Under the pieces are notes generated by a model. It saw nothing but the letters and a program-made list of their open reading frames with translations. It made no database searches and was not told the origin of the DNA. The translations under genes and the position numbers were made by a program. From Pseudofrankia saprophytica (lineage in GTDB: Bacteria > Actinomycetota > Actinomycetes > Frankiales > Frankiaceae), in NCBI RefSeq assembly GCF_000235425.2, contig NZ_KI912266.1:6168029-6232028 (forward strand): a stretch of DNA of 64,000 bases, written 5' to 3'. Position 1 is the first letter of the stretch. The number at the start of each line of letters is the position of its first letter. Of this stretch, positions 6,717-15,416 are shown piece by piece.

Positions 6717-8699
6717 CTAGATCATGGCCGCGCCGACCGAGTTCAGCGGCAGGGAGATGATGAGGCTGGTTCCACTCCCCGCCGCGCTACGCAGGGATAG
6801 CGAGCCACCGGCGGCCGTCACCCGCTCCTGAAGGCCGGCGAGTCCCCCGCCAGGGGGGATGTGAGCGCCGCCGCGGCCGTCGTCGGCGACCTCCCCGACC
6901 AGGCGACCTGTCGTCACGTGGACCCGCACCCGCACGGCGTCGGTCGCGGCGTGTTTGGCGGCGTTGGTCAGGCCTTCAAGCAGTGCGAAGTACATCAGCC
7001 GCTCGGTGGCGGGCGCGAGCGTCGGTTCGTCAGCGTCCATCCGCGGCCGAAGGCCCAGCCGGGTTCCCACGGCCAGCACCGCCGCCCGCAGGCCGACCTC
7101 ACTGAGTTCGACCGGATGCAGACCGCGGGCGACGTCCCGGGCCTCGTCCCCGACCGCGCGGATACCGTCGCGGATGTCGGCGACCAGGCGCCCAGCCGCC
7201 GGAGCGGACGATGATTCGGCCAACCGGACCGCCAGCGCGTCAAGGTCGGCGAGTCGGCTGGCCAGGCCGGTGGCAAGGTCTCGTTCGAGCCGGCGACGCT
7301 CGTCGGCTTCGGCGTCGGCCACCCGCTGGTTGGCCTGTGCCGTCTGCGCCAGTCTCGCCTGCAACCCGCTCTGCAATGCGATGTTGCGCAGCCAGGGGGT
7401 ACTGGTCGTCAGGATAGAAAGGACGGCGACCTCGTGGCCGCGCAGGCGTTGGTCGCAGTCGATCAGCGCGACCGGCTCTGGACCGGATACGGGGACTGCG
7501 ACTCGCCAGCGCCCGCCGGATGGCGTTCGCGCGCCGATGGTCGCGATCGACCTGGGCTTGTGACGGTGGCTGGATGCGGCACCGAGGCCGGTCGCTGGTG
7601 TTCGGGAACCGAGGACGACCTTGTCGGGAGCGGGCTCGCCGTCGACGTCGACGTACCGGTTCTCGTCCGTGAGCCAGAGGTAGACATCGAGCGACGGGTC
7701 GCGCAGGACGGCACGCAGCGTCGTCCTCGTGGTGGTCGCCGTCGGTGGGTGGGTCTGCCGCAGCAACCGTTGTGCCCGCGACGGGAGTGCGAGGCGCAGG
7801 TAGGCCGTGGCGACGAGCAGCGCGGCCGGTCCGACGGCCAGTGCCCCGCCTTGCAGCGCGAAGCCATGCGGCAGCCCGTCCAGCTGGGATGGGCGGATGG
7901 GATCCGTGACGACCAGTGCGGTACCGAATCCGGCGAGACCGGTCGCGAGCAGTACCGGAACGAACACGACTCGGTCGAGACCGTGAACGTGATCCAGGCG
8001 TCGACGGAGCGCCAGCATAGTGATCACGATGCAGAGCAGGACGCATCCTCCGGCGACGGCTACCAGCAGCGGGTGGAACAGCCGGAGCGAGATCAGCGCC
8101 GGTCTCGGCCAGTAGGTGTCAGGGTCGAAACCGTTCCACTCGGGGCGCGAGGTCACCACGATCAGGATGTGGCCGCCAACGAGAGCCGGCCCGCTGGCGG
8201 TGACGACCGCCGTGTCGAGCCGGCCGAGTATCCGCCCGTCGGGATAGGTCAGCACCAGCCAGGCCTGGAAGAACCAGCACAACGGCTGGATCAGGAACCC
8301 GGCCAGCGGAGCGGGTCCGGCGTCCCAGCTCATCAGCCACGACAGGGACCAGCAGACACCTGTGGCCAGGAGCAGGAAGCCCAGCACACGGGACCGGGCG
8401 GACAGACAGCGGGCTGAGAGGACGAGTGCCGCCATGTTCAGGGCGTTCACGACGGCGAGCGCCGGATGATCGGACCAGAACGGCCAACCCGCCAGGAGGC
8501 CAAGCACGGCGGCCACGGCGGCCACCGCCCCGCCGAACCGGTGTCGCTGGCCGGCTGGCGGCGCGACGGGATCCGACGGTCGCGCCCCCGCTGGCCATCC
8601 CTCTCGAACGGCCCGTCGTGCCTGCGCCTGCGCCTGCGCCCGCGCCGCCTCCGCCGGTGTCGCGGGTGGGGCCGCGGTCGCCCAATGCGCCTGCCTCAC
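6717..8699 (-). CDS. NarL-family sensor histidine kinase lacking the phospho-acceptor His
   Basis: About 660 residues. The N-terminal half has roughly eight membrane helices (for example VLGFLLLATGVCWSLSWLM), followed by a GAF-like sensor region. The dimerisation helix reads RRRLERDLATGLASRL where the family has RRxxERxLHDGxQQRL: the His is Ala476 and the following Asp is Thr. The ATPase part looks intact, with N-box LTNAAKHA (Asn579), G1 box VADDGRGG and G2 box GGGLAGLQERV. It could bind ATP but cannot phosphorylate itself on this site. GTG at 8699 overlaps the stop of the upstream paralogue (GTGA), and GTG at 8705 is an alternative, so the two are co-translated. An AQAQAQA repeat lies in the N-terminus. 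The upstream paralogue has the opposite defect. Confidence 0.85.
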   Translation of the reverse strand: MRQAHWATAAPPATPAEAARAQAQAQARRAVREGWPAGARPSDPVAPPAGQRHRFGGAVAAVAAVLGLLAGWPFWSDHPALAVVNALNMAALVLSARCLSARSRVLGFLLLATGVCWSLSWLMSWDAGPAPLAGFLIQPLCWFFQAWLVLTYPDGRILGRLDTAVVTASGPALVGGHILIVVTSRPEWNGFDPDTYWPRPALISLRLFHPLLVAVAGGCVLLCIVITMLALRRRLDHVHGLDRVVFVPVLLATGLAGFGTALVVTDPIRPSQLDGLPHGFALQGGALAVGPAALLVATAYLRLALPSRAQRLLRQTHPPTATTTRTTLRAVLRDPSLDVYLWLTDENRYVDVDGEPAPDKVVLGSRTPATGLGAASSHRHKPRSIATIGARTPSGGRWRVAVPVSGPEPVALIDCDQRLRGHEVAVLSILTTSTPWLRNIALQSGLQARLAQTAQANQRVADAEADERRRLERDLATGLASRLADLDALAVRLAESSSAPAAGRLVADIRDGIRAVGDEARDVARGLHPVELSEVGLRAAVLAVGTRLGLRPRMDADEPTLAPATERLMYFALLEGLTNAAKHAATDAVRVRVHVTTGRLVGEVADDGRGGAHIPPGGGLAGLQERVTAAGGSLSLRSAAGSGTSLIISLPLNSVGAAMI

Positions 8700-10648
8700 G
8701 CGCACGGAACACGCACCTGGACGCCGACGCCGCGCCGAGGTCGGGCGAAGCGCGTCACGCTGCCGCCGAGCGCGCGAATGCGGTCGGCCGCCACCCCCAG
8801 CTCACCCTCGTGGAAACCATTCGGACGCTCGCGGCTGGCGGGACGGTCCATCGCGGCGGGAGCCGCCCACACGATGTCGCCCACGAGCTCGGTGCCGGCG
8901 ACCCGGACGTCGATGCGCACGTACCCCGGTGGCCTGAGACCGAGGTCGTCGAAGCCGGCTCGGTCCAGATCGGGCTCGTCCTGTGGGGCCCGCAGGGCGA
9001 GATCGTCCAGTACCGCGGTCAGGGCCAGGTACATGGCGAGCTCGACGCCCGGGCGGTACCGCCGGTCACTGATGCGAAACACCACCGGGAGGGCCATTGA
9101 ACCGGCAGCCTGCTCGAGCGCGACGCGCAACCCGTCCCGGCCCAGTTCGACGGGGTGTAGCCCCTGGCCGATGGCACGCAACCAGCCGGTCGCCGCACGT
9201 AGCCGGTGACGCATCTCCCGCAGGATGTCCGCGTCCGCGGGATCGGTGACCATGCCCTCGAGAACACTGGTCGTCATGGTCAGAGCGATCAGCCGTTGCT
9301 GGAGCCCATCGTGGAGCTCCCGCTCGATCCGGGCCCGCTCCCGCGCCGCCGCGTCCGCGGTCCGCCGCCTCGCGTCCGCCAGGCGGGTGAGCTCCGTCTG
9401 GAGAGCGGACTGCAGCTGTGCATTCTCCAGCGCGAGCATGATCGTCGAGATCGCGGCGTCGACCAGCACGCCGTGGCGACGGAGCGCTGGATCCACGCTG
9501 ATCGTCGCGACGATCCCGTCCTGCGGGGAACGGACGTCGACGAGCCAGCGGACTTCGTCCCGTTTCGGCTCCGGCCTCTGGTGGGACCCGCTGGGCGGCT
9601 CGGACGGCCGAGCCGCGCTGTTCTGGTGCCAGCCCGCCTCGTCGGGTGCGCCCCGGCGGCTGGCGGCCCGACCCGCGACGAGCTGACCGGTGACTGGGTC
9701 GAGCCGCTCGTGCCGCGGGTCCCAGTAGTGGATCTCCAGGGTGTCGTCGCGCAGCACCGTCCGCAGGCCGGCCCGGACGGCGGCGACCGTCGGCGTTCGC
9801 ACCAGCTCTCCGAGGCGGTCCGCGGCGCTCGCCGCGGTGTAGTGCCGGTGGATCGTCACACTGACCAGGGCCAGCGGGGCGACGCTGGACGCGGCGCCCT
9901 GCACTGCCAGTGTGTCGAGGGTGTCGGCCAGGCTCACGTACGTGGCCTGGTATCCGCGCGTAATCATGGCGGCCATGGCGGCCATGGCGGCCGGACCCGC
10001 CGACAGCAGCACCGGACCGGCGAGGCGTCGTTCGAGTCCTCTCATCGCACGGAAGCTACGTACGGTGAGCACGACGAACATCGTTATGAGCGTGACGTCG
10101 CACGCGGCGACAACCTGGTACACCCGCTCGAACGCTTCCCGGTCGGCCAGTAGCGCCGGCCAGATGGCGGCGGGAGAGAACCCGTTCCAGCTTGGACGCG
10201 ACGTCACCGTGATCGCGATCTGACCACCAAAGAGGTCCGCCGCCAGCAGAGCGACGAAAATCCGATCCCATCGTGAAGGGAGCCGATCGGTGGGGTAGGT
10301 CAGCACGCCCCAGAGGAAAGTGAGCCAGTAAAGGCACCAGGCGAACGTCGCGAGCACCGGCAGAGCACCGACGTTCCAGGCCATGAGCCAGGACAGCGCC
10401 AATGACAGCCCCGCCGTGGTGAAAAGCAGACCGTGACGCCGCGTGGTGGCGCTGGTCAGGGCCACCACGCCGGCCACCGATATGGACGTACCGACGGTGA
10501 CGTTCACGGCCGCCATCAGCGGACGGGCCGACCAATAGGGCCAGCTGGCTTCGGTTGTCACCGCGACGGTAAGCACGGCGGTGGCGAGCACGGTGCCGGC
10601 TAGCCGGAGCCGACGCGACCGCATCTCCACGCCGGCCCCAGCTCGCAT
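8696..10648 (-). CDS. NarL-family sensor histidine kinase with degenerate ATP-binding domain
   Basis: 650 residues. The membrane half is clearly paralogous to the downstream kinase (both carry VTSRPxWNGF, LSWLMxW and VLTYP motifs in the same order). The phospho-acceptor motif is intact, ARIERELHDGLQQRLIAL with His446. The ATPase region is eroded: the N-box position reads TAVLDDLAL without Asn, the DxGxG position reads DIVWAAPAAM, and the glycine-rich lid is missing, although the closing ADRIRALGG is still recognisable. It should accept phosphate but is unlikely to bind ATP. A (GCCATGGCG)n microrepeat encodes MAAMAAMAA in the membrane part. It is divergent from the response regulator at 10867, with a shared promoter region of about 220 bp. 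Confidence 0.85.
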   Translation of the reverse strand: MRAGAGVEMRSRRLRLAGTVLATAVLTVAVTTEASWPYWSARPLMAAVNVTVGTSISVAGVVALTSATTRRHGLLFTTAGLSLALSWLMAWNVGALPVLATFAWCLYWLTFLWGVLTYPTDRLPSRWDRIFVALLAADLFGGQIAITVTSRPSWNGFSPAAIWPALLADREAFERVYQVVAACDVTLITMFVVLTVRSFRAMRGLERRLAGPVLLSAGPAAMAAMAAMITRGYQATYVSLADTLDTLAVQGAASSVAPLALVSVTIHRHYTAASAADRLGELVRTPTVAAVRAGLRTVLRDDTLEIHYWDPRHERLDPVTGQLVAGRAASRRGAPDEAGWHQNSAARPSEPPSGSHQRPEPKRDEVRWLVDVRSPQDGIVATISVDPALRRHGVLVDAAISTIMLALENAQLQSALQTELTRLADARRRTADAAARERARIERELHDGLQQRLIALTMTTSVLEGMVTDPADADILREMRHRLRAATGWLRAIGQGLHPVELGRDGLRVALEQAAGSMALPVVFRISDRRYRPGVELAMYLALTAVLDDLALRAPQDEPDLDRAGFDDLGLRPPGYVRIDVRVAGTELVGDIVWAAPAAMDRPASRERPNGFHEGELGVAADRIRALGGSVTRFARPRRGVGVQVRVPCA

Positions 10649-10866
10649 GATTCAGATCTACCGTTTGGCCGGCGTTCTGACCACTTTTGTCGGGTTCGCG
10701 CTTGTCGCGGCGGCGTTCCCCGCGGGCGATCTGGTCCGAGGGCCCGGATCGCCGCGTGTGCCGGATCCGGATGCGAGACTGGACCGCGCGACGGCCCTGG
10801 GCGGCGACGGCCGCGACCGCCCGCACCGCTCAGCCCGTCCCACACGTCGAAAGCGAGAAACCACCT

Positions 10867-11592
10867 GTGCCTCCGAAGCCGATGCGGGTGGCGATCGCCG
10901 AGGACAGTGGTGTCATCCGGGAGGCACTCGGTCTGCTCCTGACCAGCATCGGTGTCGACGTCACCGGCTCTACTGCCACCGGTGAGGAACTGCTGGCCGC
11001 CGCCCTGACGGACCCGCCCGACGTGGCGATCGTGGACATGCGCATGCCGCCGACACGCACCAACGAAGGCGTCGTCACCGCGCTCGCGCTGAAGGCGTCC
11101 CAGCCGCGAATGGGGGTGCTCGTCGTAACAGCGCACGACGACGATCCCTTTACTTCGGGCCTGTTCGCGAATGGAGCCGCCGGTCTCGGATACATGCGAA
11201 AGGACAACATCGCCGACCGGACCGCGCTGCAGCAGGTGCTCCTCCGACTGGCGAACGGCGAAGCCGTGATCGACGCCGGCGTCACGACACGAGCACTGCA
11301 CCGTACCCGCGATATCGATCGAACCCATACGCTGTCCGACCGTGAACGCCTCATCCTCGACCTGATGGCGCAGGGCCGTTCCAATGCCGGCATTGCCAAG
11401 CAGACGCACGTCAGCCTGAAGACCGTCGAGGCTCACATCGCGAAAATCTTCCTGAAGCTGGGCCTGCGTTCCGGAGATGCCGACAACCGCCGGGTGCTGG
11501 CGGTACTGACCTGGTTGCAGGCGGCCGCTGGCCCACCGGCGGGGCCGCTCACGACCGGCTCGGTCGCCGGGGAGGCCCGCCTACCGCCGTGA
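10867..11592 (+). CDS. LuxR/NarL-family response regulator
   Basis: About 241 residues. The receiver domain has the acidic pair in VAIAEDSG, the phospho-acceptor Asp in VAIVDMRMP, the Thr in VVTAHDDD and the Lys in YMRKDNI. The C-terminal output domain is a LuxR helix-turn-helix: LSDRERLILDLMAQGRSN, then AGIAKQTHVSLKTVEAHIAK. The reading frame extends upstream to 10687, but that part has poor coding character and overlaps the divergent promoter. GTG at 10867 or ATG at 10882 puts the start directly before the receiver domain. It is the obvious partner of the two divergent kinases. Targets are unknown; autoregulation through the shared intergenic region is likely. Confidence 0.9.
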   Translation: MPPKPMRVAIAEDSGVIREALGLLLTSIGVDVTGSTATGEELLAAALTDPPDVAIVDMRMPPTRTNEGVVTALALKASQPRMGVLVVTAHDDDPFTSGLFANGAAGLGYMRKDNIADRTALQQVLLRLANGEAVIDAGVTTRALHRTRDIDRTHTLSDRERLILDLMAQGRSNAGIAKQTHVSLKTVEAHIAKIFLKLGLRSGDADNRRVLAVLTWLQAAAGPPAGPLTTGSVAGEARLPP

Positions 11593-12106
11593 GGGAGGCT
11601 CGGCTACCGCCGCGAGCAGGGTGGGCACGGAGGTGCGTCGACGTCCTCCAGCGCCGGGACACTCACGTCCACGATGACGATCCCGGCCTTCTCGCGCCCC
11701 CATGCTTCCCCGTGGGCACCATCGTCGGGGTCGCCGCCGCGCTCACCGACGTCAGACCCAGCGTGATTACGATCCGTCGTCAATCATGCACGGCTCAACC
11801 GGCCTCTGATGGCCGATCGCGAGGACCCTGGACTAGTCCCCTGGGGTCCTGACCGCCACCCGCGAGGTGCGGCCTCCCCCCAGAAAGCTGATCCGTGGTA
11901 GATGAGTCAGCCCATAGACGCGGCTATCCGACACACTCACCCACTGCCTTGGTCGATCGTGTCAGCTCAGCCGGTCCATGGGCACCGTCATCTGCCACAG
12001 AACACGGTGGAGGAGTGTTCGGTTGGACGGGTGGCCCGCCTTGTCAGCCGTCTGCCGCGCGGCTTCCGGTCCGGTCCGGTCCCGCCCGCTTTCAGCGGCG
12101 CGAGGG
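11593..12106. other. 514-bp gap with a nested palindrome and no convincing gene
   Basis: No frame here has convincing coding character. At 11822-11850 a nested palindrome has outer arms AGGACCC/GGGTCCT and an inner GGACTAGTCC. It may end the response-regulator transcript or bind a regulator. A short minus-strand stretch near 11660-11690 reads GIVIVDVSVP, reminiscent of a receiver domain, but too short to call. Confidence 0.5.
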
Positions 12107-12850
12107 TCAGTGAGTATCGAGGAGCGTCGGGTCGGCGCGGAGCTCGGCGCGGACGGCGGACTCCCAGAAGCCGATGAAGCCGTTGCCGTCAGAGTTCTTC
12201 ATGTGGTTCAGGAAGCCGGTCGGTAGCACCGGCGCCGGGGCGGCGCCGAGGGCACGGACGTGCCAGGCACGCTGGCAGCGCTGTTCGAGCGCGACGGCGC
12301 GCTGGAACAGCGCCCGTGCCGAGGTGCCGAGGACGAAGACGCCGTGGCCGGCGAGCAGCGCGAGGTGGCCGCCGTGCAGGGCGTCGACCGCGCCGCGGGC
12401 GGTGGCGAGATCGTTGACGGGGCCCTCGTACTCGTTCACCAGCACCAGGTCGCCACCGCCGCCGAGCGCGGAGCTCTGGTCGTAGATCGGTGGGATCTCG
12501 CCCAGGTCCGCCCAGACCGTGCCGTACAGCGGGTGGTTGTGGACGGCCCAGGTGACGTCGGTGCGGGCGGCGTGCAGGGCGAGGTGCAGCGGGATGCCGA
12601 GCGGGACCGGCCAGTCGCCCTCGAGCAGCTTGCCGTCCAGGTCGATCCGGATGATCTGCTCGGGGCGCAGCTCGTCCCAGCGGACCAGCCACGGGTTGCA
12701 CAGCAGGGTGCCGTCGGGCTGTAACGCGGTGATGTGGCCGGCCAGGTGGTCGTTGTAGCCCTCCCGCCACAGGGCGCGGGCGAGCAGGACGATCTCCTCG
12801 CGGGTGGTGAGCTCCGGCATCAGCTTCTCGGCCGTCGGGATGAACGTCAC
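12107..12850 (-). CDS. Class II aldolase/adducin family protein
   Basis: 247 residues from the GTG at 12850, which has a GGAGG ribosome site eight bases upstream. Starts further upstream would overlap the preceding amidohydrolase. The family core is visible: LARALWREGYNDHLAGHIT, a zinc-ligand region VHNHPLYGTVWA and LAGHGVFVLG, which give the metal-binding histidines of fuculose-phosphate-aldolase-type enzymes. These cleave or epimerise hydroxy-acid and sugar-phosphate substrates through a metal-stabilised enolate; many actinobacterial members of this type lie in catabolic clusters. It is the last gene of the seven-gene minus-strand operon and presumably cleaves a late intermediate. The substrate is not predictable. 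Confidence 0.85.
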   Translation of the reverse strand: MTFIPTAEKLMPELTTREEIVLLARALWREGYNDHLAGHITALQPDGTLLCNPWLVRWDELRPEQIIRIDLDGKLLEGDWPVPLGIPLHLALHAARTDVTWAVHNHPLYGTVWADLGEIPPIYDQSSALGGGGDLVLVNEYEGPVNDLATARGAVDALHGGHLALLAGHGVFVLGTSARALFQRAVALEQRCQRAWHVRALGAAPAPVLPTGFLNHMKNSDGNGFIGFWESAVRAELRADPTLLDTH

Positions 12851-12888
12851 GGGTTTGCCCTCCAGGCGGTCCAGGGGGATCAGGGGGT

Positions 12889-14112
12889 TCAGCCGGCCGG
12901 CAGGACGGTCGGCGGGAGGGGGTGGCGGAACAGGGCCGCGGCGTTCTCGCTGCACATCGCCCGGATCTCGGCGGGCGGGATGTGGCCCCAGGCGTCGGCG
13001 AGGACCTGCTGGGTGTCAGGCCAGGTGCCGTCACCGTGCGGGTAGTCGGTCTCGACCATGATGTTCTCGACGCCGATGTGGTGGCGGGTGTCGATCGTCG
13101 ACGGGTCGTCGATGGTGCAGAACCAGAAGTTGCGGCGCAGCACCTCGGCGGGGCGAAGGTCCCAGCCGAGGCCGTAGCCGGACCGGTCGACGATGTTGTC
13201 GAGCCGGTCGAGCAGCATCGCGACCCAGCCGATCCCGCCCTCGCTCATCGCGATCTTCAGGGTCGGGAACCGGGCCGGGTACTCCGACCACAGCCACTCG
13301 GCGCAGGCGGTGAGCGACGCCTGGCCGAACAGCGTCGAGCCGAGCTGCAGGCCGGGCGCACCCGGCGGCTTCTCGGACAGGCCGGCGCTGCCGACGTGCA
13401 GGGTGACGACGGTGTCGGTCTCGACGCAGGCCTGGATGATCGGGTCCCAGTGGTCGCGGTCCCACAGCGACGGCAGGCCGATGACGTGTGGGCGTTCCGG
13501 GAAGGTGACGGCGGTGAACCCGCGGGCGGAGTTCCGCCGGATCTCGGCGACGGCCAGTGCCGGGTCGGACAGGTGGGTGATGCCCATCGGGACGACCCGC
13601 TCGGGGTACGCCTGGAACCACTCCTCGTACAGCCAGTCGTTCCAGGCCCGCACGCAGGCGAGGCCCAGCTCCTGGTCGCGGGCGCCGAAGAACACCCGGC
13701 CGCAGAACCCGGTGATCTGCGAGGGGAAGTTCACCGACGCCCAGACCCCGCTCACGTCCATGTCCCGCACCCGGGCGTCGATGTCGTAGCAGCCGGGACG
13801 CATGTGCTCGAACCGGAACGGCTCGAGCTTCACCGAGTCGGGCCGCCGGCCGGCCACGGCGTTCATGCCGACCTGGGTGAACGTCTGTTCCTCGAACCGC
13901 CACACCTGGTGACCGCGTTCCGTCTCGACGATCCGCGGCGCCGCGTCGGCGAACCGGGCCGGGACCCGCCCGGCGAACAGGTGCGGCGGTTCCACGACGT
14001 GGTCGTCGACCGAGATGATCGTGTAGCGGACCTCGCGGGGCTCAGGCTCGGGCAGGAACAGGCTCGGGTCGAGGGCGGCCTCGCTGACGGTGGGGACGGG
14101 GGTGGTGGCCAC
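12889..14112 (-). CDS. Amidohydrolase family 2 (ACMSD-type) metal-dependent hydrolase
   Basis: 407 residues. The TIM-barrel amidohydrolase-2 family is recognised by the N-terminal metal motif SVDDHVVEPPHL, the conserved MRPGCYDIDARVRDMD segment, NFPSQITGF, the barrel histidine in VVTLHVGS and the C-terminal ETDYPHGDGTWPD motif holding the catalytic Asp. Members include decarboxylases acting on aromatic or semialdehyde carboxylates and hydrolases. ATG start. The protein is a paralogue of those at 18889 and 35150. It lies between the thiolase-like gene and the aldolase gene with short gaps, so it belongs to the catabolic operon. Decarboxylation or ring hydrolysis of a cyclic acid would fit; this is inference. 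Confidence 0.88.
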   Translation of the reverse strand: MATTPVPTVSEAALDPSLFLPEPEPREVRYTIISVDDHVVEPPHLFAGRVPARFADAAPRIVETERGHQVWRFEEQTFTQVGMNAVAGRRPDSVKLEPFRFEHMRPGCYDIDARVRDMDVSGVWASVNFPSQITGFCGRVFFGARDQELGLACVRAWNDWLYEEWFQAYPERVVPMGITHLSDPALAVAEIRRNSARGFTAVTFPERPHVIGLPSLWDRDHWDPIIQACVETDTVVTLHVGSAGLSEKPPGAPGLQLGSTLFGQASLTACAEWLWSEYPARFPTLKIAMSEGGIGWVAMLLDRLDNIVDRSGYGLGWDLRPAEVLRRNFWFCTIDDPSTIDTRHHIGVENIMVETDYPHGDGTWPDTQQVLADAWGHIPPAEIRAMCSENAAALFRHPLPPTVLPAG

Positions 14113-14202
14113 GGCTGCCTCCGGGCGGGTGCGTAGGGGTCGGGCTGCCGGTCAAGGCCGAGGGACGCACGATGGTGGCGGAGCCTCGCGTCCGGGGGCC
14201 CT

Positions 14203-15414
14203 TCAGGGATACGGGCGGGCGCGGCCGAGCAGGACGAGGTGGAGGAACAGTGCGCCGGCTCCGCCGGCCGTGCACAGGGCGACGTGGGCGTCGGGAACCT
14301 GCAGGTCGGGGCCGCAGTCGCCGCGCAGCTGCTCGGCGCCGCGGATGACGCGTTGCAACATCTGGACGGACGAGCCGGCGTGGCTGAACGACATCGTGCC
14401 GCCGTCGGTGGTGACCGGGTGGCTGCCGGTGACGGCGATGTGGCCGTCCTCGACGAACGGGCCGCCCTCCCCCGGCCCGCAGAAGCCGAACGCCTCCAGC
14501 TGACGGATGATCTCGAACGAGAACGGGTCGTAGAGCTCCAGCACGTCGACGTCGTCGCGGCGCAGCCCGGCGGTCGCGAGTGCCCGTTCGAACGCGCGCC
14601 GCCCGACCTGGCCGTTGACCGGCACGTCCGCGCCACCCGCCCCGGACGCGGCGACTCGGCCGGCGCGGCGGGCGTGGCCGGTGTGGTCCCAGGCCGGCGG
14701 GAAGCGATAGCTGGGCCCGTAGTGGTCGGCGCCGCCGGCGAGGACGTGCACGGGTGGGCGGGGCAGGTCGGCCGCGCGCTCGGCGGTGGTGAGCAGCAGG
14801 GCGCAGCCGCCCTCGGAGGTCGTCGAGCAGTCGAGCAGGTGGAACGGGTCGGCGACCATCCGGGAGGCGAGCACGTCGGCGGCGCTGAAGGGGCCGCGGC
14901 CCGCGTAGACCGCGGCGGGGTTCGCGTGGCCGTTGTTGCGGATGGTCGCCGCGACCGTGGCGAGCTGCTCCGGCGTGGTGCCGTAGGTGGTCATGTGCCG
15001 GCGGGCGATGAGGGCGAACTCGGCGGCGGTGAACATGCCCCAGGGGATGACGAACTCGTTCTCCGGGCGGGTCCATGGGGCGGTGGAGGCACGCTCGGTG
15101 TAGGTACCGGCGGCGGCGGAGGCGACCAGGACCGTGTCCGCCTCGCCGGAGGCGATCGCCGCGGCCGCCTCGAGCACCGCGGCGACGCCGTGCTGGGCGC
15201 CCTGCCAGGCGGGGCCGAGGCCGAGGTCGTAGACGAACCCGCCGGACATGCCGGGGGTGGACAGGCCGTCGACGTCGGCGAGGCCCAGCCCGGCGTCGGC
15301 GAGGACACCGGCGACCGCGTCGACCAGCAGGGCCGTCGACGTCTGGTCCGGCAGCCGCCGGGCCTGCGCGGTGTTGTGGATGCCGACGATCGCGGCGGAT
15401 CTCGGGCGGGCCAC
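14203..15414 (-). CDS. Thiolase-superfamily protein without the catalytic Cys (lipid-transfer/Ltp type)
   Basis: 403 residues. The N-terminus (AAIVGIHNTAQA, LLVDAVAGVLADAGL, DVDGLST) and the C-terminal GSHPVTTDGGTMSFSHAG motif place it with SCP2/Ltp-type thiolases. At the site where true thiolases carry the nucleophile (NxxCSSG), this protein has AWQGAQHGVAAV, with no cysteine. Such Cys-less Ltp proteins are known to pair with a DUF35 protein and act as retro-aldolases, as in Ltp2-ChsH2 of steroid side-chain degradation. A DUF35 gene is the first gene of this same operon (20255-20776), which supports that role. GTG start two bases after the PadR stop codon. Confidence 0.85.
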   Translation of the reverse strand: MARPRSAAIVGIHNTAQARRLPDQTSTALLVDAVAGVLADAGLGLADVDGLSTPGMSGGFVYDLGLGPAWQGAQHGVAAVLEAAAAIASGEADTVLVASAAAGTYTERASTAPWTRPENEFVIPWGMFTAAEFALIARRHMTTYGTTPEQLATVAATIRNNGHANPAAVYAGRGPFSAADVLASRMVADPFHLLDCSTTSEGGCALLLTTAERAADLPRPPVHVLAGGADHYGPSYRFPPAWDHTGHARRAGRVAASGAGGADVPVNGQVGRRAFERALATAGLRRDDVDVLELYDPFSFEIIRQLEAFGFCGPGEGGPFVEDGHIAVTGSHPVTTDGGTMSFSHAGSSVQMLQRVIRGAEQLRGDCGPDLQVPDAHVALCTAGGAGALFLHLVLLGRARPYP

Positions 15415-15416
15415 GC

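Noticed and set aside
11640-11760. Possible remnant of a response-regulator receiver domain (GIVIVDVSVP on the minus strand)
   Set aside because: Only ten residues look like a receiver; no helix-turn-helix or acidic pocket is found around it.
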